In this document: positions 27,725 to 34,776 of the stretch, piece by piece | Position numbering within the stretch: the stretch's first letter is position 1 | Layout of the letters: each line of letters starts with the position of its first letter | DNA from: Acidobacteriota bacterium | GTDB taxonomy: Bacteria > Acidobacteriota > Polarisedimenticolia > J045 | Assembly: GCA_025456425.1 (NCBI GenBank) | Contig: JALOKP010000023.1 | Location: 1-37,623, forward strand | Direction: 5' to 3' | Length of the DNA: 37,623 nt | The notes under the pieces: model-generated | The model's database searches: none | Told to the model about the DNA's origin: nothing | What the model saw: only the letters and a program-made list of their open reading frames with translations | Program-made: the position numbers and the translations under genes

Positions 27725-27737
27725 ATTCCGCTAGTCT
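27710..27737 (+). promoter_or_regulatory. Candidate ffh promoter, overlapping the ribBA terminator
   Basis: TTGACC (27710-27715; 5 of 6 matches) and TAGTCT (27732-27737; 3 of 6) are spaced by 16 nt. The -35 sits in the loop of the ribBA hairpin, and the hairpin's right arm forms much of the spacer. Predicted start about 27744, giving a leader of about 35 nt. Confidence 0.5.
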
Positions 27738-27778
27738 TAATCGTTTGCGCGCGCCAAGCCGGCGCGGGGGATAGTCCT

Positions 27779-29107
27779 TTGTTTGACGCTCTCACCGAAC
27801 GCCTGCGAGGCGTTCTGGACAGGATCCGCGGAGGCGGACGGGTCACCGAGGCCGACTTGGACGCGGCCCTGCGGGAGATCCGGCTCGCGCTCCTCGAGGC
27901 GGACGTGTCCTTCAAGGTCGTGAGGGACTTCCTCGCGCGGGTCCGCGAGAAGGCGCTCGGCGCTGATGTGATCCAGAGTTTGACACCCGGTCAACAGGTG
28001 ATCCGGGTGGTCCGCGATGAGTTGGTCGGTCTGCTCGGGGGCGGGGCCGCGACCCGGCCGCTGGCGATCTCCTCGCGGCCCCCCTCGGTCTACATGCTTT
28101 GCGGCCTCCAGGGCTCCGGCAAGACGACCACGATCGGCAAGCTCGGCCGCTGGCTCAAGAAGTCGGGCCGGCACCCGCTGGTCGCCCCGGTCGACCTCCA
28201 GCGCCCGGCCGCCGTGCTCCAGGCGGTCCAGGTCGCGCGCGGCGCGGGGCTCGCGGTCTACGAGCACGACGGAACCGGCTCGCCGGTCGAGCGCGCCCGC
28301 GAGGCGGTGCGCCACGCGCGGCAGAAGGGGTTCGACGTCGTGCTGCTGGACACCGCCGGGCGGCTGCACGTCGACGAAGAGCTGATGGACGAGCTGGCCG
28401 CGCTGCGGGCCGCGGTCGAGCCGGCCGAGATCCTCTACGTGGCCGACGCGATGACCGGTCAGGACGCCGTCCGCTCGGCCGAGGCCTTCAAGGCGCGGGT
28501 CCCGCTGACCGGCGTGATCCTGACCAAGCTCGACGGCGACGCGCGGGGCGGCGCCGCGCTCTCGGTGGCCGCGATCACCGGCGTCCCGGTCCGCTTCGCC
28601 GGCATCGGCGAGAAGCCGGAAGCGATCGAGGTCTTCGACCCCGAGCGGATGGCCGGCCGGATCCTCGGGATGGGCGACGTGCTCGGCCTGATCGAGAAGG
28701 CCGAGGAGGCGTTCGACGCCGAGTCCGCGCGCAAGCTCGAGCAGTCGCTCAAGAAGCGGCAGTTCGGCCTCGAGCAGTTCCGCGACACGCTGCGCCAGGT
28801 CCGGAAGATGGGGCCGCTGGAGTCGGTGATCGGGATGATCCCCGGCGTCCGGCTCCCGGCCGACGCGCAGGTCGACCCGCGCCGGGTGGTGCGGATGGAG
28901 GCGATCGTCGATTCGATGACCGCCGGCGAGCGCCGGGACCACCGGGTGATCAACGGCTCGCGCCGCAAACGGATCGCGCGCGGCTCGGGGACCTCGGTGC
29001 AGGAAGTGAACCAGTTGCTCAAACAGTACCTGGAGATGCGCAAGCTCTTCCAGCAGATGGGACCGTCCCCCAGCAAGGGGCAGCTTCGCCGGCTGCTCGG
29101 GCGCTAG
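27779..29107 (+). CDS. ffh: Signal recognition particle protein Ffh
   Basis: Ffh binds signal sequences and SRP RNA and docks on FtsY. This 442-residue protein has the N-domain, the GTPase G-domain (GLQGSGKTTT, VDLQRPAAVLQ, DTAGRLHVDEELM, TKLDGDARGG) and the Met-containing M-domain with the RNA-binding RRKRIARGSGT. TTG 27779 is chosen: it gives LFDALTERL, which matches the usual MFxxLTERL N-terminus, and GGGGGAT lies 8 nt upstream. Upstream in-frame codons add a non-conserved segment within the promoter. It heads ffh-rpsP-khpA-rimM-trmD-rplS. The SRP RNA gene was not found here. Confidence 0.95.
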   Translation: MFDALTERLRGVLDRIRGGGRVTEADLDAALREIRLALLEADVSFKVVRDFLARVREKALGADVIQSLTPGQQVIRVVRDELVGLLGGGAATRPLAISSRPPSVYMLCGLQGSGKTTTIGKLGRWLKKSGRHPLVAPVDLQRPAAVLQAVQVARGAGLAVYEHDGTGSPVERAREAVRHARQKGFDVVLLDTAGRLHVDEELMDELAALRAAVEPAEILYVADAMTGQDAVRSAEAFKARVPLTGVILTKLDGDARGGAALSVAAITGVPVRFAGIGEKPEAIEVFDPERMAGRILGMGDVLGLIEKAEEAFDAESARKLEQSLKKRQFGLEQFRDTLRQVRKMGPLESVIGMIPGVRLPADAQVDPRRVVRMEAIVDSMTAGERRDHRVINGSRRKRIARGSGTSVQEVNQLLKQYLEMRKLFQQMGPSPSKGQLRRLLGR

Positions 29108-29136
29108 GCGCCGCGCACCGGCAAAACGGAGACGTC

Positions 29137-29388
29137 ATGCTCAAGATCAGGCTTCGCCGCGAGGGATCGAAGAACCACCCGTACTTCCGGATCGTCGTGT
29201 CCGACTCGAAGAACACGCCGACCGGGCCGACCGTCGCGACGATCGGCCACTACGCGCCTCGGCGGCAGCCGGCGGGGATCGAGCTCGACCTCGAGGCCTA
29301 CGACGGCTGGATCAAGAAGGGGGCCCATCCCTCCGACACCGTCCGCGTGCTGGCCGACGCCAAGCGGCGCGGCGTCGCGATCGGCTGA
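29137..29388 (+). CDS. rpsP: 30S ribosomal protein bS16
   Basis: This 83-residue protein is a complete S16, a primary assembly protein of the 30S body. It begins MLKIRLRREGSKNHPYFRIV, with VATIGHYAPR in the middle and GAHPSDTVRVL near the end. The ATG follows a CGGAG ribosome-binding site. It lies 29 nt after ffh and 7 nt before khpA, the standard order. Confidence 0.97.
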   Translation: MLKIRLRREGSKNHPYFRIVVSDSKNTPTGPTVATIGHYAPRRQPAGIELDLEAYDGWIKKGAHPSDTVRVLADAKRRGVAIG

Positions 29389-29395
29389 GGCGACG

Positions 29396-29653
29396 GTGAA
29401 CCACGACCTCAGGATGAAGGCCTTCCTCGAGCAGCTCGTCAGGGCGCTTGCCGCGCACCCCGAGCAGGGCGAGGTGCGCCTGCTCGACGGCCGCCGCGCG
29501 ACCCGCTTCGAGATCCACCTGCCGGCCGGCGAGCGAGGCCCGCTGATCGGCAAGGAGGGCTCAACGATCAAGGCGATCCGCACCCTCGCCGCCATCTCGG
29601 CGCACCGGCACCGCCGGCGCTTCGAGGTGGAGATCGCCGGCCCCGGGGAGTGA
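29396..29653 (+). CDS. khpA: KH-domain RNA-binding protein KhpA
   Basis: This 85-residue protein is a single KH domain with the GxxG loop as LIGKEGSTIKAIRTL. KhpA binds RNA, often with KhpB/Jag, and influences ribosome biogenesis and cell elongation. The GTG start has a GAGG ribosome-binding site overlapping the rpsP stop. ATG 29414 (MKAFLEQLV) is an alternative that matches the usual family N-terminus. It sits between rpsP and rimM, its typical location. Confidence 0.92.
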   Translation: MNHDLRMKAFLEQLVRALAAHPEQGEVRLLDGRRATRFEIHLPAGERGPLIGKEGSTIKAIRTLAAISAHRHRRRFEVEIAGPGE

Positions 29654-29660
29654 CCGCATC

Positions 29661-30236
29661 GTGAGCGCTTCCCGGCCCGTGATCCTCGCGCGCATCCGGC
29701 GGCCCTGGGGGCTGCGCGGAGAGCTGCTGCTCGAGCTGCACAGCGACTGGCCGGAGGAACGGTTCGCGCCGGGCGCGGAACTCGAGCTGGCCTGGGACGA
29801 CGGGCGCTCGGCGCGCGCCACGGTCCGCGCCTTCCGGCAGACCGGCGTGGGGCCGCTGCTGGCGCTGGAGGGAGCGGACGGGATCGGGGAAGCGCGCGTC
29901 TTCGCCGGGGCGGCGATCGTCGCCGACGCCGGGACGCTGCCGCGGCTGGCCGGGGACGGCGAGTGGCAGCACGACGACCTGGTCGGACTGGCGGTCGTGC
30001 TGCCCGACGGGCGGCGGGTCGGGCGGATCGAGGAGATCGAGGAGGGGGCCGCAGCCGACCTCGCCGTGGTGCGGCTCGACGCGGGGGGCGAGGCGCTGGT
30101 GCCGCTCGTCCCTGCGATCGCGGTCGCGATCGATCGCGAGGCGGGGCGGCTCGTCGTGGACCCGCCCGAAGGGCTGCTCGACCCGGCGCCGGCGGAACCC
30201 ACCGCGGCGCCGCGGCGCGTGCGGAGGCCGGCGTGA
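29661..30236 (+). CDS. rimM: 16S rRNA processing protein RimM
   Basis: RimM helps mature the 30S head and binds S19. The 191-residue protein has the N-terminal RimM beta-barrel ([19 protein letters not shown]) and the C-terminal PRC-barrel ([19 protein letters not shown], then [12 protein letters not shown]). The final Pro/Ala/Arg-rich 20 residues extend beyond the usual end. The GTG start lies 7 nt after khpA. Its TGA overlaps the GTG of trmD, a conserved coupling. Confidence 0.93.
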   Translation: MSASRPVILARIRRPWGLRGELLLELHSDWPEERFAPGAELELAWDDGRSARATVRAFRQTGVGPLLALEGADGIGEARVFAGAAIVADAGTLPRLAGDGEWQHDDLVGLAVVLPDGRRVGRIEEIEEGAAADLAVVRLDAGGEALVPLVPAIAVAIDREAGRLVVDPPEGLLDPAPAEPTAAPRRVRRPA

Positions 30237-30937
30237 CCCGCGCCGTACCGTACGAGTTCGTCGTGGTGACGATCTTCCCCGGGATGTTTCCGGGGCCGCT
30301 CGAATCCGGCGTCGTCGGGCGCGCCTTCGCGCGCGGCGAGCTGGCGCTGCGGGCGGTCGACCTGCGGGGCTTCGCCAGCGGCAGCTACCGCCAGGTCGAC
30401 GACGCGCCGTTCGGCGGCGGCGCCGGGATGGTGTTGATGGCCGAGCCGATCTACCGCGCGGTCGAGGCGGCCCGGGCCGAGCGCCCGGAGGCCCGCACGC
30501 GAGTCGTGCTGCTCGACCCGGCGGGCCGGCCCTTCACCCAGCAGGTCGCCCGCGAACTCGCCGGCTGGGACCGGCTGGTGCTGGTCTGCGGCCGCTACGA
30601 AGGGGTCGATGACCGGGTCCGGGCGCTGGTGGACGAGGAGGTATCGATCGGCGACTATGTCGTCTCGGGAGGGGAGCTCCCGGCGATGGTCGTGATCGAC
30701 GCCGTGGCGCGGCTCGTGCCGGGCGTCGTGGGAGAGCCGGAATCGGTGGTCCGCGAGTCGTTCGAGGAGCGGCTGCTCGACCACCCGCAGTACACGCGCC
30801 CCGCGGAGTTCCGCGGGATGACGGTGCCCGAGGTGCTGCTCTCGGGACACCATGCCGACATCGAGTCCTGGCGGCGACGGATGGCGCTCGAGCGCACCCG
30901 CGAGCGCCGCCCGGACCTGCTCCACGAGACGACGTAG
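30233..30937 (+). CDS. trmD: tRNA (guanine-N1)-methyltransferase
   Basis: TrmD methylates G37 of tRNAs to prevent frameshifting. The 234-residue SPOUT enzyme shows VVTIFPGMF at the start, [19 protein letters not shown], the knot region [26 protein letters not shown], and [24 protein letters not shown] at the end. The GTG start overlaps the rimM stop by 4 nt. A 34-nt gap with an AGGAAG-type ribosome-binding site leads to rplS. Confidence 0.96.
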   Translation: MTRAVPYEFVVVTIFPGMFPGPLESGVVGRAFARGELALRAVDLRGFASGSYRQVDDAPFGGGAGMVLMAEPIYRAVEAARAERPEARTRVVLLDPAGRPFTQQVARELAGWDRLVLVCGRYEGVDDRVRALVDEEVSIGDYVVSGGELPAMVVIDAVARLVPGVVGEPESVVRESFEERLLDHPQYTRPAEFRGMTVPEVLLSGHHADIESWRRRMALERTRERRPDLLHETT

Positions 30938-30971
30938 AAGCGCCCCTTCGCGGGCGGAGCGAGGCAGGAAG

Positions 30972-31331
30972 ATGAGCGACCAGTTGATTCGCAGCGTCGA
31001 GGCCCCGTACCTGAAGGAAGAGATCCCGGACTTCAGCTCCGGCGACACGGTGCGCGTGCACGTCCGCGTTCGCGAAGGCGAGAAGGAACGCATCCAGGTC
31101 TACCAGGGCGTCGTCGTCGGCCGCAAGCACGGCAAGCACACGACGCGCGCGTCGTTCCGCGTGCGAAAGATGAGCAGCGGCGTCGGCGTCGAGCGGGTTT
31201 TCCCGCTGCACTCGCCGCTGGTGGCCAAGATCGAGATCGTGCAGCGCGGCCTGGTCCGGCGCTCGAAGCTGTACTACCTGCGCGGGCTGTCGGGCAAGGC
31301 CGCCCGGATCCGGGAGCGGCGACAGGCCTGA
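30972..31331 (+). CDS. rplS: 50S ribosomal protein bL19
   Basis: This 119-residue protein is a complete L19, located at the 30S-50S interface. Family signatures include [28 protein letters not shown], the [14 protein letters not shown] stretch and [18 protein letters not shown]. The ATG follows AGGAAG. It closes the conserved ffh-rplS block; the next gene starts 3 nt later. Confidence 0.97.
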   Translation: MSDQLIRSVEAPYLKEEIPDFSSGDTVRVHVRVREGEKERIQVYQGVVVGRKHGKHTTRASFRVRKMSSGVGVERVFPLHSPLVAKIEIVQRGLVRRSKLYYLRGLSGKAARIRERRQA

Positions 31332-31334
31332 CCG

Positions 31335-33194
31335 GTGGCCGACGACCGCCGCCAGCTGCTGGAGGAAGCCGAGCGACAAGCCCGGAAGGGGGATCTTGCC
31401 GCCGCGGCCGCCTGCTACCGCAAGCTGCTCGAGAAGACCCCGGACGACGCCGGCCTCCTGCAGCGGCTGGGGGACGCGCTGGCCCGCTGCGGCCAGGAGG
31501 CCGAGGCCCGCACCGTGCTAAGGCGGCTCGCCGACCAGCACTGGAAGTCCGGGCTGCGCTCGCGGGCGATCGCCGCGCTGCGCCGGGCGGTGCGGCTTGG
31601 CGCGCCCGACCCCGCCGCGCTCGAGCTGCTGGGGGACCGCTGCCTCGAGGCGGGCCTCGCGGCCGACGCGCGCGAGCCGCTGCTCGAGGCGGCTGCGCTG
31701 CGTGAGCAGGCCGGCGAGGTGCGCGAGGCGTCCGAGCTGCTGGAGCGGCTGATCCAGGCGCTGCCCCGCGACCTCGCGGTGCGCGAGCAGTTGCTCCGCC
31801 TGACCGCTGGCCACGGGTCCCCGCGGCTGCACCTCCGCGCGCTCGCCCTGGCCGCGGAAGGACGCGCCCTGGCCGGGCGCCCGGGTGAGACGTGCGAAGC
31901 GCTGGCGCAGGCGCTCGACCAGGGAGGTGAAGACCTCCCGGCGCTCGAGCTGCTCCCGGCGATGGTTCCGGTGCTCGCCAGCCTGCCGGCCGAGGCCTAC
32001 CCCGAGCGGCTGGCGGATGTGGGAAGCGCCGCGAACAGGGCGTGGCGCGTGCTGCGCGCGGCGATCCTGGCGCAGCAGGGCGACGCCGGCGCGCTGGTCG
32101 AGCTGCGCGACCGGATCGACGCCGGGCACCCCTTGCCGGCACGGGCCCGGCTCCTCGCCGGCCGCGTCTTCCTCGCGCACCTGATGGTCCCATCCGCCGA
32201 GTCGGCGATCGACGCCGCCGCGGCCGAACTGCAGGATCGCCCCGAGCTGCGGCAGGAGGTCCTCGACGCGCTCGGTGCGCTCCTGGCGCGCAGCCCCGGC
32301 AACGAGCTGGCCGAGGCCTGGAAGGCCCGCTATGCGTCCGCGCCTCGCGCGGCCGCCGACGCCGCGCACCGGACTCGGCCCACGCCGATCATGCGCACCG
32401 GGCCGGCAGCGCCACCGCCGCCGCGGCGCGGGGAGCCGGCGCCCCCCGAACTCGTCGCCAAGCTGGTCGAGGCGCGCTCCCTGCTCGAGCACCGCCTGCC
32501 CGAGAAGGCGCTCGAGACGCTGACCGCGATCCCGGCCGCCTGGCGCGAGCGCGAGGACATCGCGGCGCTGATCCGCGAAGCGGCCGCAGCGGCCACGCGC
32601 CGCGCCGATTCCGCAACGACGGCACGGACGCGGCCCGAGCCGACGCCGCCGCTCAGCGAGGACCAGACGCCGGACGGCGACGGCCTGCTGCTGGTGCTCG
32701 ATCTCGAGGAGGGAGCGCCGCCGGCGCCGGCCCCCGTGCCGCCCCCGGCCCCCGCGAGCCCCGCCGCTGCCGGGAAGGACAGCCCCGACCTCGGCGAGCT
32801 GCAGCGCGTGCTGCACCACGAGATCTCGGAGGAAGATGTCGAGACCGAGTACCAGATGGCGATCGGCCTGATCGAGATGGGGCTGGGCGGCCAGGCCGCG
32901 CCTCTGCTCGAGAAGCTGCTGGCCGGCAGCGAGCGGGCCGCCGACGCGGCGCTGGCGCTGGTGCGCGTGCACAGCGAGCAGGACGACCTGGAGGGGGTGG
33001 AACGTGCCACCCGGGCCGGCCTCGGGGTGACGGGGGACGACCGCCCGGCCCAGCGGGGCCAGCTGCTCGCGGCCTTCGCCGCGGTCTGCGAGGCACGCGG
33101 CTCGCTCGAGATGGCCGCCGCCGCCCGCGCCGAGCTGGCCGCGCTGGCCGCAGCGCACCCCGGGCTGCTCGATCCCGGGGACGCGGCACCGTGA
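31335..33194 (+). CDS. Large cytoplasmic TPR-repeat protein
   Basis: This 619-residue protein has no signal peptide. TPR-like helices fill about 1-330, followed by a Pro/Ala-rich linker (about 335-365), another helical block (365-420), a second disordered linker (about 425-490), and a C-terminal TPR block starting ISEEDVETEYQMAIGLIEMG. That last motif recurs in TPR proteins of Deltaproteobacteria and Acidobacteria linked to envelope or motility functions, but the function here is unknown. The GTG start is 3 nt after rplS, so it is probably co-transcribed with the ribosomal genes. Confidence 0.82.
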   Translation: MADDRRQLLEEAERQARKGDLAAAAACYRKLLEKTPDDAGLLQRLGDALARCGQEAEARTVLRRLADQHWKSGLRSRAIAALRRAVRLGAPDPAALELLGDRCLEAGLAADAREPLLEAAALREQAGEVREASELLERLIQALPRDLAVREQLLRLTAGHGSPRLHLRALALAAEGRALAGRPGETCEALAQALDQGGEDLPALELLPAMVPVLASLPAEAYPERLADVGSAANRAWRVLRAAILAQQGDAGALVELRDRIDAGHPLPARARLLAGRVFLAHLMVPSAESAIDAAAAELQDRPELRQEVLDALGALLARSPGNELAEAWKARYASAPRAAADAAHRTRPTPIMRTGPAAPPPPRRGEPAPPELVAKLVEARSLLEHRLPEKALETLTAIPAAWREREDIAALIREAAAAATRRADSATTARTRPEPTPPLSEDQTPDGDGLLLVLDLEEGAPPAPAPVPPPAPASPAAAGKDSPDLGELQRVLHHEISEEDVETEYQMAIGLIEMGLGGQAAPLLEKLLAGSERAADAALALVRVHSEQDDLEGVERATRAGLGVTGDDRPAQRGQLLAAFAAVCEARGSLEMAAAARAELAALAAAHPGLLDPGDAAP

Positions 33195-33225
33195 CGCCGC
33201 GCGCGACCCCTTCCGGCGCTCCGCG

Positions 33226-34044
33226 ATGACCGACGCCCCCTTCCTCGCCACGCTCACGGGGGGCCCGGAGGACGGGGCCCGCGCGATGGCGCGCGACGAG
33301 AGCCTGGTGCGGCACCTCGTCCGGGCGGGCGCGCCGTCGATCGTGCTGCGCGGCCACGGCTGGCAGCGACCGACGCTCAGTCTCGGTCGCGGGCAGGCCC
33401 TTCCCGCGGGGCTGCTGGCCGAAGCCGAGGCGCAAGCGATCGAGGTGGTCCGGCGTCCCACCGGCGGCGGCTGGCTGCTCCACCTTCCGGGCGACCTGGC
33501 GCTGACGACGGCGCTGGCCGGCCCGCTGCGCTCGGGCGATTTCCGGCGCGCGGCGCGCATGACCTCGCAGGCGATCGCGCTGGGGCTCGCCTCGTGCGGC
33601 CGTCCCGCGATCGTCTTTGCCGGGTTGTCGCACCCGGCGTCGCGCGCCGAGGTCTGCTTCGAACGCGCCGACCGCGACGAGGTCGTGCTGGGCTCGACCA
33701 AGGTCGCCGGGGTCGCCCTGGCGCGTTTCGGCCAGGCCGCGCTGGTCCAGGCCGCGCTGCCGCTTGCCGCCGCGCCGCCGGAGTTGGCGGAGTTCGCGGA
33801 GCGCTGGGATGGATGCCGCGCTGCTGCGGCGGCGGAGAGCGTCGGGATCGACCGCGAGACGCTCTGGCGCGGGACGGTCGACGCCCTGGCGCGGATCGTC
33901 GACCTGCGCCCGCGGGCCTGGCACTGGCCCGGTCCGGCGCTGCGCGAGGCGGAGGAACTGCGCGTCCGGGTCTACGGCGATCCCGCCGCACGCGGGCGGG
34001 CGGAGGTGGCCGTACCGGACCGGGACGCCGGCAGCGGCCGATGA
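33226..34044 (+). CDS. LplA/LipM-family lipoate or octanoate protein ligase-like protein
   Basis: The 272-residue protein has the BPL/LplA/LipB fold signature: RRPTGGGW at 76-83 (canonical RRxSGGGxVxH), a Cys144-Phe pair, and Lys159 in STKVAG at the position of the ligase/transferase lysine. Homologues attach lipoate or octanoate to lipoyl domains of dehydrogenase complexes. The GSAQ-type motif after the lysine is changed to GVAL. It could be a lipoate ligase, an octanoyltransferase of LipM type, or a divergent relative. The ATG lies 31 nt after the TPR gene, and the stop overlaps the next ATG. Confidence 0.7.
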   Translation: MTDAPFLATLTGGPEDGARAMARDESLVRHLVRAGAPSIVLRGHGWQRPTLSLGRGQALPAGLLAEAEAQAIEVVRRPTGGGWLLHLPGDLALTTALAGPLRSGDFRRAARMTSQAIALGLASCGRPAIVFAGLSHPASRAEVCFERADRDEVVLGSTKVAGVALARFGQAALVQAALPLAAAPPELAEFAERWDGCRAAAAAESVGIDRETLWRGTVDALARIVDLRPRAWHWPGPALREAEELRVRVYGDPAARGRAEVAVPDRDAGSGR

Positions 34045-34757
34045 GGCGCGCCGCCGCGCTCGCCGGGCTGCTCGGGCTGGCGCTCACCGGCTGCCGCAGC
34101 GCGCCCGCCCCGGGGCCCGGCCCCGCCGCGGCCGGCGCGGTACCGCTCCAGGTCGTTCACCGGGCCGCGCGCAGCGCCTCGGGCGCGCTCAACCCGGCCG
34201 CCGCCGCGGCCCTGGCCGACGCAGCGGCGCTCTCCGCCCATCCGAACTCCCTGCCGCTCGACGCCTGGGCCGAGATCGCGGGCGACCGCGGTCCGGTGGC
34301 GCTCCTTGCCGCGCCGCCCGGCACGGACCTCGTGCGGGCCATCGTCTCGCGGTTGGAGTCCGCAACGAACGGCCGCCCCGTGACGGTCGTCGACCTGGGG
34401 CGGGAGCCGGAGTTTCGGACACCGAGCCGCGGTGCGGCGATCGTCGTCGCGGCCCCCTCGTGGTCGGATGGCGCGGTCGCCAACGACCCGCAACTACTCG
34501 CCGAGCGGACGATTCGGGCCGGTGGCCCCGCGCCGCGCCTCGTCGTCGCCGACCTCACCACCGTTCAGATCGGGTCGGAGCCCTGGGCGGCCGACATGAT
34601 CGTCGCCGGCACGGATCCTGCCCGGGTCAGCCTGGTGGCGGAGTTCGTGCTCGCCGCGCGGGCAGCGCGCGCGCTGCCCGACGCCGCGGCGATAGCGCGG
34701 CGGCGCGGGCTGGCTCCGGAGGTGGCGGCCTGGGACACGGCGGTCATCGCGGACTGA
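34041..34757 (+). CDS. Putative lipoprotein of unknown function
   Basis: This 238-residue protein begins with a lipoprotein signal with lipobox LTGC (Cys18), then a Pro/Ala/Gly linker to about 35 and a mixed alpha/beta domain. Segments such as GPVALLAAPPGTDLV, VTVVDLG and PRLVVADLTTV look like alternating strands and helices, perhaps a Rossmann-like or periplasmic-binding fold, but no family is recognised. The ATG overlaps the ligase-like gene by 4 nt. It converges on the PBP gene with 15 nt between the stops. Confidence 0.65.
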   Translation: MRRAAALAGLLGLALTGCRSAPAPGPGPAAAGAVPLQVVHRAARSASGALNPAAAAALADAAALSAHPNSLPLDAWAEIAGDRGPVALLAAPPGTDLVRAIVSRLESATNGRPVTVVDLGREPEFRTPSRGAAIVVAAPSWSDGAVANDPQLLAERTIRAGGPAPRLVVADLTTVQIGSEPWAADMIVAGTDPARVSLVAEFVLAARAARALPDAAAIARRRGLAPEVAAWDTAVIAD

Positions 34758-34776
34758 GCGGCAAGCCGCGTCTCAG
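34754..34776. terminator. Hairpin at the convergent lipoprotein/PBP junction
   Basis: CTGAG (34754-34758) pairs with CTCAG (34772-34776), and the inner CGGC (34759-34762) with GCCG (34765-34768), leaving a 3-nt bulge. Each outer arm contains the TGA stop of one of the two converging genes, so the element may serve as a bidirectional terminator. Confidence 0.45.

Noticed and set aside
27710-27778. Longer Ffh start at 27710
   Set aside because: The added residues are non-conserved and lie in the promoter region; TTG 27779 gives the usual FxxLTERL start with a ribosome-binding site.
29108-29136. SRP RNA or tRNA gene near ffh
   Set aside because: The gap is only 29 nt, and I saw no SRP RNA or tRNA-like cloverleaf in the intergenic regions I read.
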